Assembly: GCA_963457665.1 (NCBI GenBank)
Contig: OY735207.1
Coordinates: forward strand, 59,907,613 to 59,971,612
Length of the DNA stretch: 64,000 nt
Reading direction: 5' to 3'
Origin: Thysanoteuthis rhombus
Lineage: Eukaryota > Mollusca > Cephalopoda > Oegopsida > Thysanoteuthidae
The notes beneath the pieces are model-generated. The model was not told the DNA's origin. It saw only the letters and a list, made by a program, of their open reading frames with translations, and searched no databases. Positions 44,201 through 51,708 of the stretch are shown here, piece by piece. A program made the position numbers and the translations under genes. Within the stretch, counting starts at the first letter, position 1, and the number at the start of each line of letters is the position of its first letter.

Positions 44201-46976
44201 AAATTCTTACAGTTAATCATCTTTTTAATGTGAATAGCAGCTGACTTATCCCATTTCTTACAGGGTCTGAAAAATAGAAGACCAAATAAATGATTCATAA
44301 AACCAGGTTTTAACCAAGTTCCAGAAAGTAAGGCAAAACATTAGCTTCAACATAAAATATGAAATAAAAAGATTTCAGTTTTTTTTTTCAGAGATCTATG
44401 GCTTAGACTTTCTTGTGTCCAATTTATTGCATCTGACAAGTATTTTAAATCTTGAATTAAACCTCATAATCATTACAGAACAGTAAATAAAGTTAAGCAC
44501 ACATATATTATCATATGCATTATAGCTTCATTCTATCTAATTCCTGACCACTGACAATCCTTTTTGCTCTCTCTTGATTCTCAATACATGATATACAAAT
44601 TGAATGCCACAACTTACTCAGGAATATAGTTGCTAAATCCAGTGATTGATCACAAAATCTTAATGAATCATTAACAATGTATTTCTAGAGTGAAATCATT
44701 TCTATACATGCTTTTAGGATTTGCTGTTTCACTATATACAATAATCAGAGTGAATAAAAATTCAGGTGCATTTGTTAGTCTTACCTACATAACACAGATT
44801 ACATAATCAGCCAATACGTGTATAATATTGACACTAACTAGGCATCTAAATGGAATGCATCCCTGAGGTAAAACTTGCAAGAGTGCATAAAACTGTGAAA
44901 GCCTATTAATGATACCAGTACGTACCTTTGGGAAGCTGTCAGTGTGGGATCAAGAACAAGGGAAAGTGGCTGAAGTCCATACAAAGCAAATACTTTTACT
45001 TGGAATGGAATAGTGAGAAATTTTTCAGGAATTTTCTTCACTCTACAAGAAACAGAAAAATTCATACCAACAAATTCAATGAAATTGAGAACAAGCATAA
45101 AAATGAGCGAGTTATGAATCTATTTAAAAACCTAATAAGCATTTTTTTTTAATCAAATTCCTAATCTGTTTGTTATTTTAAAGAACTTGTATAAATTGTA
45201 CATCTCTTTACAAATGTTGGTAAATCTTCCATGACTGATGTTCTATGAATACTTGATTATTTAATATACATGCTTGAACTATACAAGCAAATAATGCAGC
45301 TTAATAATATCAAAGTAAAATTTGAAAAACACAGCACAAAACAGACTCACTTTACAATTTGAACCATTTGATTTTCACCGGTGTCCAAAAAGAAGCAGCT
45401 GCAAAAAAAAAAAAAAAATGGCAATGTCATTTCACTTAAACAAATCCATTATAGAAATATTATACAGATACAGTAAGAAAAAAATGTTTAAACCTTAGTT
45501 ACAAATGTTACCAAGTCTTGAATTCATGGACTATTTGTATTGACAGTGAAACTTTTCAATAAATAGAAATAGAAATAATAGAGCTTTTCTGTGAATTGAC
45601 AAAAAAACATTTTTATAATTCACTTGATGGTCAAAGGGGGGATAATATCAATCAAGAATTATTTCTCTAAATTCATTTAAAAAAATTGAATTTAAGAGTT
45701 AAAAGCCATTTGTTTATAATTCATTTATTGCATGTTAACTTTTAAAGAAGAATCTGTTCATAGCTTTGATTTCTCTCTCAATCACCTAAGGTAATTTACA
45801 AGATCAAAATTACAAATCATGATAGACCAAATCAAGATCGGTTTAAGAGTTAACTCTTCTTGACTAGACAGAATAGATCCTCAGTAAACATAACACTTGT
45901 TAGATAACTCATCTCTGTACTATCTGCAACATCAAGAAGGTGTTGGAGAAAGCACATCTAACAAGCATTGAATCCATGATACTGAAACACAGGCACTAAT
46001 GGGCAGGGCATACTTCAAGGATGGAGATATTGTGTGTGCTAGAGGCCGCCTTCTTTCTTAAACTTAGTGCTGGAAAGCACAATCAATAGGAGCCCTAGAA
46101 GCATTTTAAAGACTAGCCTTCACTTGAAGTTACCAGGAAGCATGTAATAGGAAAGACTGCATCAATGCAGCCAGTCTCAAATCTAAAACTGAGACGTACA
46201 GCTGTTGAGGACAAGCAAAGCGTCTTTCTGATACAATCACCCCAGGGATTTCCTTGTCCTAAGTGAGGAAAGGTCTGTGCTATGTGGAATGGGTTCCACA
46301 TTCACCTTTGAGCCAGCAGAAAATAAACAAACCATCCTCTTCAGGCCATTATAAGCAAGTAAATCTTATCGGATAGAGTTGCTAGTCCCATAATCAAGCC
46401 GTAGTTTTTTTCTGTCAGAGTAATCTTCCTTTAAATCAACTGTTCTGAAGTGGATTCATGCCTTTCCCAAAACGCATTAGAGCCAAATGAGCAGTCTAAA
46501 GGTAAAGAATTTGTAAAATGAAGGTAAAACAAAAATTAATTCTTACTCTGCTTTGGCACCACTCAGTGTAGTCAGGATTTCCCGGACTCTTACTCTGTGC
46601 CATCTGTTATTGTTACTACTGAGGGCAGCACAAATCTGAAGAAAAAGAAAATTTTATCTTAGTATACAGATTTACCAAGTGAGAACAGTGAGCTATTCAG
46701 GCAAAAATTCTTACCTTTTACACACAGAGCAGTTTCAATTAACTTGAAAATAATCAAATAGGAATTATTTTGCAATACACAATTACTTCAAAGTCTTTTT
46801 TCAGATAGTTGCAATATAAAAAGTAAAACAAATCAAGTTAACATGGCTGGACAGATTTTGATCAGTTAAGGTTTATAGACAAATACATAGAATTATAGAA
46901 ATTTGAAGTTTCAGGAAATAAGACTGATGCAAAATTAAGCCATCAAAATCTCTCTCCCTCTCTATATATATATACT

Positions 46977-47008
<32 letters not shown>

Positions 47009-49769
47009 AAAAACACTTCAAAATATTTAAAAAGTATTATTTTTATGAGTATTCAGCAAATTAAAGTGTGTGTGAGTGTGTGTACATATCTATCTACCTA
47101 TATAATAAATTTGAATCTGTGTATATCCTCAAAATAGCTGAAACTGTGTGTTGTATCCAGTGGTATTGGATCAAAGTACATATGGAATGCACTAACTGGA
47201 TGGATTTAAAAAAGTAAAAAAAAAAAAGAAAATTTGCAACTGTTACATTATGTTTTGGTAGGCGGTCCTATTTATGATGTAACTATAATGTTGAATTTGA
47301 CCTTTACTTTCAGTCTGTTGTACAAAACTTCAACTTTGAAGTATACAGGTTACTTCCCTTTACTCACTTGAGAAATCATTTTTCGAAAACACAAAATTTA
47401 GATATTGAATCAAGATACCCTTCAAATGTGTTAACTAAAAAAATGCAAAAAAATAACTCGAGGCTATTTGCAAGTGAAAATAATATTGTGAGGTCTGTGT
47501 TCCTGCTCACACTGATAAGTGACCCGATGGGTTATAGGGTTGTCTAGTAATGCATGAAAATGTCAGAAATTAATACAAAATTGTTTAAAACCATGAGAAA
47601 ATGGAAAAACAAAAAAGAACTTTAAATTAATGCTACTGTAAAGCTACTTAAAAGATATTAAAACTATTTTTCATTCAATAGATATTTTTTTCGATGACTA
47701 AACTTGTAATGAAATGATTTGACAGATGCTATGCATTTCTCAAATTTACTATTTAATCATATTAACAAAAAACTTCACTTTAGGGATATATTAGAAGACA
47801 TAAACTAGAACAGTCACAAAAACTGTCCAAATGGGTTCCTCCAGTGAGTCTGGCTGGCTCTGTATGAATCTCAATCTGAGAGAGAGAGAGAGAGGATTGA
47901 GAATGTCAACAAACAGGATTTCTGGTAAGTTTCTTTTTTAGATGTTTTTAAAAATGTGGTTAGACAAACTTACCTCATTAGGCTTAGGAGAATAAATCTC
48001 AAAAGTTAAAACATCATTATTAAAATAATTATTCATTTCTTTGAAAAATGAAGCATATTCTACAGTCTCCAAAGATGCTGTAGGGCCTGGAGTCTCTCTG
48101 GCAAGAATTCGATCAGGACCCTGCACCTAAATAAAGATAATAATATACTGAGACCGGAGTATAACTCAGCTAAAAAAAGGAGAGAGGGGTCAAATAAAAC
48201 AAAAATGCAACAGGAAATAAAAACAAATATAATGAAATGGAGTAAGCAGAATTTTTTTTTTTTTCATATTTTGTGAATCGACAGATGAAGTTCAAACTAT
48301 TACTTAGAAGAACTGATACATTAAAGTCAGACCTTATCTGTAATCTTATAATAACATTAATATAATGTATCATATTTGTCGGCATACGAGATGTACATTA
48401 AAATAAAAAATACAATGCTGCGAATATTGAAATATGTCTAATACACTGGAATTATGACTAAGGTACAGTCTACTAAAGCACAAAATGGACAGCGAAAGGG
48501 CTTGGATGAGTTGCAATGAGTGATAGTCTTCCAAAAACCCTCGTGAGCCATGTGTCTTATAGGTGGGCAAATATGGTAATTAAGTTGAATCTCAAATGAA
48601 GAGCCTAAATGAAAGAAAAAAGTTACTCGACAATGTTACATTTTACATGCTCTTTAATAAATTACTCAAGTTTACAATTTTATAACTTGACTTTCCATTA
48701 TTATAAAATTGTTCAAACCATGAATGCTAGAAAGCATTTCTATCATATCGAACGGCTTTGACTTCTAAAACAATTATAGTAATGCAAGAGTTAGCAGCAA
48801 AGGCACACATGAAAAGATTAATATAAGAACATAATTAAACCTAAGTAGATAGACATTCTGTGAGACGAAACTGAACTTTGTGAGAGCATGTCTGAATGAA
48901 GACAATAGACAAGACAGGTCTTTTTTTTATTTTCAAGTTGACTTTTGTTTATATTTGTGTCCAGAACTAATGAATAAAAATATTGCCCAAATGTTTGTGG
49001 TCTAGTGCTTTTAACTATAGTTCTGACCATTAAGGAAATTTGTAGATGTTATTCATTTTCAAAGTTTTATTATACTTTCAAACTCTGCATTTACCATTCA
49101 GGTGTTATGATGTTTATGCATGAGGCAATACGCAAGTAAAATCCTTCATTGGACTAAATGTATCAACCAGTAGTTAAAATGTTTAAAATTCCATTTTCCA
49201 TACTGAAGAAGACCTTATACACCATTAACTGTAAATAAAAACAATCTTCAGATTCTTGAAGCCCCTTGGGGCTGTTTGCACTAATGCCTTTGGGAAAGAC
49301 ATGAATCCATCTCTTCCACCCCTCAGCCATTGATAACATAGTAGGGCAGATTAGGCTCTCAAGCCTTGAGGGGGTAGCCAGTCTAGGAGAAGGACAACTG
49401 ATTCCAAACTAAGGAGTGGAACCCCCTTCAAGAAGGACTAATGCCCAATTTGATATTTTCCCAGCAGCTCCTGCAGCCAAGCTGATTCCAGACATATCAC
49501 TCTCTGCTTTCCTCTCGACTTCAGCAGTGAGACCAAGAGGGGGAATCTGATGACTGGTCATCCCTGGATCCCTATATGCTTCAAGAAACTAAGTTAGATC
49601 TTTTTTAGTTTGGAAACAGATTTTAAATGTAAATAATAATAGAACAGGTGAAGAAATATGCAAACATTGTCGAGTTAGAAAAATGTCCAAGAAATAATAC
49701 TTTCCAAAGAAATTGAAGAAAAATTAAAGATATTACCTCTACAACTGTCAGATTCATGTAGCGTGACAT
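127..49769 (-). CDS. TDRD12: TDRD12/Yb-like Tudor-helicase protein, 38 exons, 3' end outside window
   Basis: Spliced gene. Coding exons in transcript order: 49737-49769, 47974-48126, 46547-46635, 45351-45398, 44926-45042, 44211-44266, 42521-42685, 39186-41499, 30836-32593, 29661-29720, 28187-28244, 27828-27944, 25766-25951, 24132-24266, 23509-23610, 21587-21631, 20534-20725, 19331-19456, 18919-19045, 18468-18610, 16901-17041, 16108-16169, 14957-15059, 13968-14127, 12329-12383, 11526-11574, 10955-11107, 10613-10674, 9481-9610, 7692-7765, 5982-6110, 5525-5641, 4569-4741, 4335-4420, 3184-3324, 1711-1800, 628-683, 127-174. Every intron is GT-AG and every phase matches, giving 7853 coding nt. Domain order Tudor, linker, DEAD-like helicase, CCCH, Tudor, Tudor identifies the TDRD12/Yb family, known to act in germline piRNA biogenesis as a PIWI-associated factor. 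The start ATG at 49767-49769 has an in-frame TGA 12 nt upstream. Human TDRD12 is about 1180 residues, so this protein is more than twice as long. The last exon ends in phase 2, so coding continues left of the window. Exon borders are hand-derived; the 18468 and 4335 edges had alternatives. Residue numbers elsewhere in this annotation use this model. Confidence 0.87.
310..400 (-). repeat. Fragment of TATAAGATGCA-type TIR element
   Basis: The minus strand shows GGGCTTAGATGAGTTGCA, GTAGTCTTC, matching segments at 39075 and 48498. The copy is partial and lies in the last intron of the window. Confidence 0.45.
1225..1370 (+). repeat. SINE-like fragment, GGATTCATGC family
   Basis: Contains GATTCATGCCTATCCTAAGG, then a run ending in ATTCCATTTCCTG, alignable by eye with 10015-10135. 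Related pieces lie at 46447-46500 (+) and 49255-49330 (-). Intronic. Confidence 0.4.
2735..2815 (-). repeat. tRNA-derived SINE or tRNA-like pseudogene
   Basis: The minus strand has a box A-like TAGCTTGGTAGTTAAAGC and a box B-like GGTTCAATTTCC about 30 nt apart. The acceptor stem does not pair, so it is not a working tRNA gene. Confidence 0.45.
3184..7765 (-). CDS. TDRD12: TDRD12-like extended Tudor domain 3 (exons 30-35, residues 2314-2553)
   Basis: Exons 7692-7765, 5982-6110, 5525-5641, 4569-4741, 4335-4420 and 3184-3324. The key exon, 4569-4741, reads WYRVIIL, HFVDYGN, ELQTMPREL, LPSQAIEC and LAHIKPSG, a textbook extended Tudor. The cage residues are all present: Trp2421, Tyr2422, Phe2438, Tyr2441 and Asn2443. 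It is the only Tudor here fully fitted to bind symmetric dimethyl-arginine, as found on PIWI tails. Exon 32 supplies KPEHFYVQKL and exon 33 HCLSKSS, the flanking strands. The donor of exon 34 was taken as AAT|GTGAGT; an alternative, GCT|GTAAAT 6 nt upstream on the minus strand, keeps frame too. Confidence 0.85.
3776..3950 (-). mobile_element. Short non-autonomous hAT-like remnant
   Basis: On the minus strand it begins CAGTCATTGTCAACCTTTTT, resembling hAT ends (CAG..NTTCTCAACCTTTTT). The opposite end has GGGTGCCATATGGCC. It holds no coding sequence of its own; open frames through it are by chance. Confidence 0.35.
4800..4985 (+). repeat. Imperfect tandem pair, about 100 bp unit
   Basis: Two diverged units, each with GGA..A.TATG.TGC..CA, then AATAGGGA.GGC and ending in AT.TT. 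They lie in the intron before exon 33. Confidence 0.5.
5660..5955 (+). mobile_element. MITE-like family copy 1 (internally shortened), fills an intron
   Basis: Starts CAGGTCTGGTTAGTCACTCA and ends GACAGTTTTGGTTGACAG, TTTCTAAT, as in six other copies. It occupies 296 of the 340 nt between exons 31 and 32. The inner third is missing relative to the 440 bp copies. Ends share the inverted motif TAGAAACYGTCA. Confidence 0.7.
6378..6475 (-). repeat. GTTTGTCTGTCCA-type repeat fragment
   Basis: The minus strand reads GTTTGTCTGTCCACGGAATA, then a segment with AATGAATTTCAATGA. Similar text occurs at 38205 and 26650 on the plus strand. Confidence 0.45.
6996..7018 (+). repeat. (CA)n microsatellite
   Basis: Uninterrupted CA dinucleotides just before MITE copy 2. 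Confidence 0.9.
7040..7462 (+). mobile_element. MITE-like family copy 2
   Basis: Shares CATGTGACCAATATCTTTTG, the central TGATCACTGATCAA and the end GTTGACAGTTTTGGTTGA with the other copies. Intronic, about 230 nt from exon 30. Confidence 0.6.
9031..9470 (+). mobile_element. MITE-like family copy 3, with (TA)n insert
   Basis: From CAGGTTTGGTTTGTCACT to GGTTGACAGTTCCTGATA. It carries a (TA)n run at 9346-9398. Its end lies about 10 bp from the 3' border of exon 29, so the donor context GTAAGGATCC borders the insertion directly. Confidence 0.65.
9481..14127 (-). CDS. TDRD12: TDRD12-like extended Tudor domain 2 (exons 24-29, residues 2111-2313)
   Basis: Exons 13968-14127, 12329-12383, 11526-11574, 10955-11107, 10613-10674 and 9481-9610. 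Tudor order is clear: ANNFYVRIL, GLLCVV, FSRVKVLQPYD, LIFVDIGKIES, LAEEFKAIPFQAVEVFL and CRLYPVD. This is a full extended Tudor, matching the Tudor that follows the helicase in TDRD12. The cage tyrosine of the FVDYG motif is isoleucine (FVDIG), and the W/Y of the first strand is Phe-Ser, so methyl-arginine binding may be lost. A MITE copy ends about 10 bp from the 3' border of exon 29 and another begins about 25 bp upstream of exon 24. Confidence 0.82.
9830..10135 (+). repeat. SINE-like element, longest local copy
   Basis: The left part (ACACATGAGGCAATGATTTT, GTCTCCATTTC) matches 56843-56960. The right part (GTGGATTCATGCATTTCCCA) matches 1270 and 46447 on plus and 49255-49330 on minus. The composite structure suggests a SINE with a conserved central core. 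The 3' part resembles elements with AAGTGGATTCATGC...AAGGGCATTA. Confidence 0.5.
12613..13036 (-). mobile_element. MITE-like family copy 4, reversed
   Basis: The reverse complement starts ...GTTACTCAATAGGACCTGTC and ends AATTTTGGTCAACAGTTTTT. It is the only copy in minus orientation. Confidence 0.65.
14153..14596 (+). mobile_element. MITE-like family copy 5
   Basis: From TAAGTTTGGTTAATCACTCA to GGTTGACTGTTCCTAA, with the full-length layout. It begins 25 bp from the acceptor of exon 24. Confidence 0.68.
14957..16169 (-). CDS. TDRD12: TDRD12-like CCCH zinc finger (exons 22-23, residues 2056-2110)
   Basis: Exons 16108-16169 and 14957-15059, phase 2 junction. The joined sequence contains C-x8-C-x5-C-x3-H (Cys2066, Cys2075, Cys2081, His2085), the exact spacing of a CCCH zinc finger. 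Such fingers usually bind single-stranded RNA. It lies just after RecA lobe 2 and before Tudor 2. The intron (14.96-16.17 kb interval) falls inside the finger, directly after the second cysteine, so the motif is invisible in unspliced translations. Confidence 0.75.
16278..16400 (-). mobile_element. MITE with CGTATTTCTTCATGTATAAGAC-like end
   Basis: On the plus strand it opens CCGTATTTCTTCATG, then TTCATGTATAAGAC, a common inverted-repeat end of short DNA transposons. The opposite end is unclear. A 147-codon open frame across it (16289-16732, minus) shows no homology and is not called. Confidence 0.35.
16901..19456 (-). CDS. TDRD12: TDRD12-like helicase domain, RecA lobe 2 (exons 18-21, residues 1877-2055)
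   Basis: Exons 19331-19456, 18919-19045, 18468-18610 and 16901-17041. The fold is recognisable from KVIIFALDHE (motif IV position), then LLNQILQKPIAVAC, and VCSDLALCDLYINDATCIVHY (first residue V1961), which aligns with the usual V.TD.AARGLDI.....VI.YD. The motif V arginine and glycine are missing (LCDLYI). The motif VI HRIGRTGR is replaced by IHIGLRIQAMS, with only one arginine. ATP-driven unwinding is therefore unlikely; a structural or RNA-clamping role is more probable. For exon 20 I chose donor ACA|GTACGG at 18468 rather than GTAATT at 18500, because only the longer form keeps the reading frame into exon 21. Confidence 0.82.
17850..18055. repeat. Fold-back (inverted repeat) element
   Basis: Arms at about 17855-17912 and 17990-18046 are reverse complements (ATCATCATGTATGATTTGG... 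against the inverse ending GTCATACATAATGAT). An inner pair (AGGCCTTTGTCAGG and CAACAAAGCCT) lies between them. It is intronic, between exons 20 and 21. Confidence 0.65.
18692..18785 (+). repeat. Minisatellite, three units of about 34 bp
   Basis: Three units of the form GAATCCAACATTTYGTTCAA, TGTTGGGA, directly upstream of exon 20 on the minus strand. Each unit contains a small palindrome (CAACAT...ATGTTG). Confidence 0.7.
19690..19730 (+). repeat. (TA)n microsatellite
   Basis: Perfect dinucleotide run in the intron between exons 17 and 18; a second run lies at 20193-20219, followed by (GA)n at 20381-20395. Confidence 0.9.
20534..27944 (-). CDS. TDRD12: TDRD12-like helicase domain, RecA lobe 1 (exons 12-17, residues 1618-1876)
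   Basis: Exons 27828-27944, 25766-25951, 24132-24266, 23509-23610, 21587-21631 and 20534-20725, all phase 0. DEAD-box landmarks in order: a Q-motif-like F.VPEVL with NIQPKPIQ; motif I PSGSGKT (residues 1687-1693), intact; motif Ia PSWKKA in place of PTREL; a GG element; motif Ib ATLP; motif II DDAD (1800-1803) in place of DEAD; and motif III SSK (1840-1842) in place of SAT. ATP binding is therefore plausible, but the acid that normally activates water (Glu of DEAD) is Asp, so hydrolysis may be weak. Degenerate helicase domains are known in the TDRD12/Yb group. The intron between exons 15 and 16 holds a mariner. Confidence 0.85.
21085..21430. repeat. Two tRNA-like SINE heads in opposite orientation
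   Basis: Minus strand at 21085-21185: GAGCTCAATGTGTAAGAGTA with box B-like GAGTTTGACTCTC. Plus strand at 21361-21430: TAGCTCAATTAGTGAGAGCA. Both resemble box A of tRNA-derived SINEs. Confidence 0.45.
21820..22765 (-). mobile_element. mariner-family transposon, transposase broken
   Basis: Minus-strand text follows a mariner transposase from end to end. The N-terminal part is HLAHMLFHLKKGKN (22690-22755). Then come FSAGDILLKDAPW and RSVEVDKAQIKILL (about 22560-22630), SDEKWILYNN with the first catalytic Asp (22350-22385), KAWLQPSKVVMYLWLD (22247-22295) and KGITFHQDNV.PHVSLMT with the second Asp (22075-22135). The C-terminus is YLEDYKRYQMQFLAEK, MFRKGGIMILPER and NCKYVVK-stop (21829-21970). Stops and frame changes interrupt it, and the third catalytic aspartate (SPD region) is not recognisable. 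It sits in the intron between exons 15 and 16 in the same orientation as the host gene. The divergence suggests an old insertion. TIRs were not located. Confidence 0.85.
23115..23180 (+). repeat. tRNA-like SINE fragment
   Basis: TTCAGCTCAGTCAGTAAACC followed by GTAAGTTTAAATCAC resembles box A and box B of a tRNA-derived SINE. Confidence 0.35.
24485..24960 (+). repeat. GC-richer repeat of unknown family with internal repetition
   Basis: Base composition is clearly less AT-rich than its surroundings. Repeated phrases such as AAAGGGACGGTAGAACTCTA and AAAGAGGCGGCAGACCCCTA, about 110 bp apart, indicate diverged tandem units. No protein homology recognised. Confidence 0.4.
25952..27827. other. Intron between exons 12 and 13; no gene, repeat pieces only
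   Basis: Apart from the GTTTGTCTG-family relative at about 26650-26790 and the SINE at 26880-27125, I see only AT-rich sequence without supported features. Confidence 0.6.
26880..27125 (-). repeat. tRNA-derived SINE
   Basis: The minus strand begins with a tRNA-like head: TGGATAGTGTAATGGTCAAC (box A), GCCTCGCATATACAAGG, then GGTTCGATTCCC (perfect box B). About 170 nt of unrelated body follow. There is no 7 bp acceptor stem, so a functional tRNA is unlikely. Confidence 0.65.
28187..29720 (-). CDS. TDRD12: TDRD12-like exons 10-11: basic pre-helicase segment (residues 1578-1617)
   Basis: Two small exons, 29661-29720 and 28187-28244, encode a Lys/Arg-rich connector (SGEKSLNARDRAMDCIRGRR, then ILEKLGVTKKVKKMESNH) leading into the Q-motif region of the helicase. 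Splice sites are TTTAG|TTCTGG and AAG|GTAAAT for exon 10, TTCCAG|AATTTT and ACA|GTATGT for exon 11. No domain recognised; placed by phase and by position. Confidence 0.72.
28448..28764 (+). mobile_element. MITE-like family copy 6 (shortened)
   Basis: From CAGATCTGGTTAGTCACTCA to GACAGTTTTGGTGGAAAG, with an internal deletion compared with copies 3, 5 and 7. It lies about 200 bp from exon 11. Confidence 0.62.
30836..32593 (-). CDS. TDRD12: TDRD12-like giant exon 9: acidic Ser/Asp/Thr/Pro-rich disordered linker (residues 992-1578)
   Basis: A 1758 nt exon with acceptor CTTGCAG and donor CTAG|GTAAGTACC, phase 2 on both sides. It encodes about 586 acidic residues dominated by Ser, Asp, Glu, Thr and Pro, with no tryptophan. 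It contains internal duplications: a 34-residue unit repeated with an exact 102 nt offset at about 31196-31400 (SVTSSDN...TP....PDSILP), and a 31-residue unit with a 93 nt offset at about 31630-31820 (SPAED...STS...DST). It is predicted to be disordered and rich in Ser-Pro and acidic-Ser sites typical of CK2 or proline-directed kinases. It sits 6.6 kb from exon 8. No homology recognised. Confidence 0.8.
38205..38560 (+). repeat. GTTTGTCTGTCCA-type repeat, longest copy
   Basis: Opens with TCCATTTGTCTGTCCACACA, then CAATGAAATTTTG and GGTTGGGCAACGGGGTAAGG. Similar to 6378-6475 (reverse) and 26650-26790. A second, diverged start (CCATCCACATATTTCC) near 38404 suggests partial tandem duplication. 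Confidence 0.5.
38951..39140 (+). mobile_element. MITE with TATATAAGATGCA terminal inverted repeats
   Basis: Begins GTATATAAGATGCAAAT and ends ATGCATCTTATATACTGG, so the ends are inverted repeats of about 14 bp around a 190 bp element. It carries GGGCTTAGATGAGTTGCAAT, shared with 310-400 and 48375-48565. It lies just 46 bp from the low border of exon 8. Confidence 0.6.
39186..41499 (-). CDS. TDRD12: TDRD12-like giant exon 8: basic Ser/Asn/Lys-rich disordered linker (residues 221-992)
   Basis: A 2314 nt exon, open throughout, joining phase 1 to phase 2. It encodes about 771 residues rich in Ser, Asn and Lys, with no tryptophan and no recognisable fold, between Tudor 1 and the helicase. Near-identical 20-residue units (60 nt period) lie at about 40855-41001 and carry KSVHK and SPSK/SQSK motifs. 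A 17-residue motif (SAL..xL.YHK.L..NN) occurs twice, at 41099-41149 and 40484-40534. The donor at the low end is AAAAT|GTAAAT; unspliced reading stops immediately (Met-stop). The phase match with exon 9 (AT + T) supports splicing. Vertebrate TDRD12 has only a short linker here. Function unknown. Confidence 0.8.
42521..49769 (-). CDS. TDRD12: TDRD12-like N-terminus and extended Tudor domain 1 (exons 1-7, residues 1-221)
   Basis: Exon 1 gives MSRYMNLTVVE, and exons 2-7 give an extended Tudor fold. Exon 3 carries the RWHRVRVREIL strand. Exons 4-5 carry CFFLDTG, then IPEKFLTIPFQ and LYGLQP, the usual Tudor order (WYRA, FVDYG, LP..F..LP.QA, L.GI.P). The segment ending at 42521 resembles the flanking SN-like lobe of extended Tudors. 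TDRD12 proteins begin with such a domain. The conserved DYG tyrosine is threonine here (FLDTG), so dimethyl-arginine binding by this copy is doubtful. Phases: exons 1-2 end in phase 0, exons 3-5 in phase 2, exons 6-7 in phase 1. Confidence 0.82.
46020..46330 (+). repeat. GC-richer repeat segment in the intron between exons 3 and 4
   Basis: Less AT-rich than the flanks. It is followed at 46447-46500 by the GGATTCATGC SINE-like family, to which it may belong as the missing body. No coding homology seen. Confidence 0.3.
46977..47003 (+). repeat. (CA)n microsatellite
   Basis: CA run next to short (TA)n and (TG)n tracts at 46965-47085. Confidence 0.85.
48375..48565 (+). mobile_element. MITE with TATAAGATGCA-type ends, second copy
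   Basis: Starts GTCGGCATACGAGATGTACA and ends CATGTGTCTTATAGGTGGGC, diverged inverted repeats of the same type as 38951-39140. It shares the GGGCTTGGATGAGTTGCAAT core. Confidence 0.55.
49255..49600 (-). repeat. SINE-like element, GGATTCATGC family, reversed
   Basis: The minus strand contains GATGGATTCATGTCTTTCCC and AAAGGCATTAGTGC, matching 10015-10060. The remainder (49340-49600) is less AT-rich and may be the element body. It lies 140 bp from the start-codon exon, inside the first coding intron. Confidence 0.45.
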
Positions 49770-49796
49770 CTCGAGGGCTCAGTTTCTTTCTCAAGG

Positions 49797-51646
49797 CTGT
49801 TAAATGAGAACATATATGAAATATTTCAAAAGAACTAAAGGATTTTGGCTGATAAAAATGATTTTTTCAATAATACTATTAAAAAAAACAAACAATCTTT
49901 TGTTGCATGATACTCAAAAATAGGTTTCAAATGACATATTTATTGAGCTGAGGATACTCAGGTGTCTCGCTGACACTTGTGTAGCTTATGTTAAAAAGGG
50001 GGTGATAATTTTGGAAAAATAAGTAAATAAATACATGACTCAATTTCCATATACCTACATTCATATATATATATATATATTATATATATATATTTATATA
50101 TAAGTCGTGTATGTATCACACAGCTACCAGACCTTCAGTAATTACAATATTGAAGTTATTCATACACCCCAATTAATTGAGTGCAGGGAAATAAAAGGAA
50201 GATCATGTTGATAAACATTTATTATGAATTTATCAATAATGAACACTGGGGGACTTTAATCTGCGGTTATAGAAATTATCATTGAAATTAAGTTTATTAC
50301 TTGCATTGTTATTTTTCGAACTACCCCGTCGTCAAATTCAGTAAAATAAAATCGAAACGTTCAATTCAACAGAACTAAAATTTGGGATAATCAATTATGT
50401 AGTTAAAAAGTAAATATCTCTTTGTCGTTAAATGAGGCAATGATATCACAATAAGAAATGAATTATTAATTTTGAGACATTGGATAAGTAAAGAAAATAA
50501 GACCAAAAAAAGCTTTTTTCTCCACATTTAAGCTCCTGGATACTTGGCGTAAAAAAAATATTCAAAGAACGCCAACAGAATAAGATGGGAGATAGCAATC
50601 TTTCGGTAAGAGGACCCAGAATTTTAATCTATTGGCGATATTTACCACGAAATATCACGTGTATATTTGTTGTTTTTTTCTGTCATTTTTTTTAGAAAAA
50701 AATGAATTTATTGTAACATTTAAAACACACACAAATATCGAGGGCAATTATAATTATTGTATGTATTCTCTAAGGAAAACAATCTTTCGAATGAATGAAT
50801 TAGAATGGGACAAATCCTTTTACTTTTATTTTCGCGTTATGGCTGGATATTGACAGGACAGATTTCGTATCGTCACCTTTTTTCTATTATTTAGAAAGAT
50901 ATATAGTTTTTAAGGCCAATAGGTTTATTTGTGTTTATTTTCATGTGATATCGCCCGTTTGTTCCTTCAGCATTTTATAAATTGGTTAATTTTTAGTAGT
51001 TTCAAGTTTCAGTAATTTATGATTTACCCAAATCAAAATAAGAGCATTAAACCTACTATTTCTATTTTCTGTGACTGTTTCATATGATTTTAAAATTTCG
51101 GGGGTCAATACATGAAATAACGATTGATTTTCTTGGCCAAAATGTGATTCAGAGTAACCTTAGTGACTTAAACAATTTTTTTCCATCTTATTCCGTTTGT
51201 TTGGTAAAATCTCATGATTTATTCAATGTACGAAAACTCAGTTGTCATTATCCATATATATTCTTTTTTCAAGTCATTTTTTTTTTCATAATAAAGGCTT
51301 GAATTCGGTTCGTTTTTTAGTCTAGTATTTTTTCTAGGAAATGTATTTTATTTTACTTTTCTTGTGTATTTTTATGTTTTGAAAAAATATGACCTTCATT
51401 TTGGGGGGGCAGATTTTTCGTTTTCAGAGAGAAAATTCAGTTTTAATCAAGGGATCTGAAGTTGCAAGAATTTAGTTTTGATCTTACCTCCAAAACTTTT
51501 AATTTAATCTTCATTTCGCTTCTACGGTAATTTATTTTGGTATTTCCATTTTACACTTTAACCACGTGTAAAGGGGAACCACTTTGAAGTCGGAGTGAAG
51601 ACTCTGGACTAAACATTAATTCAGAATGAACTTATTACAACACGTG

Positions 51647-51708
<62 letters not shown>

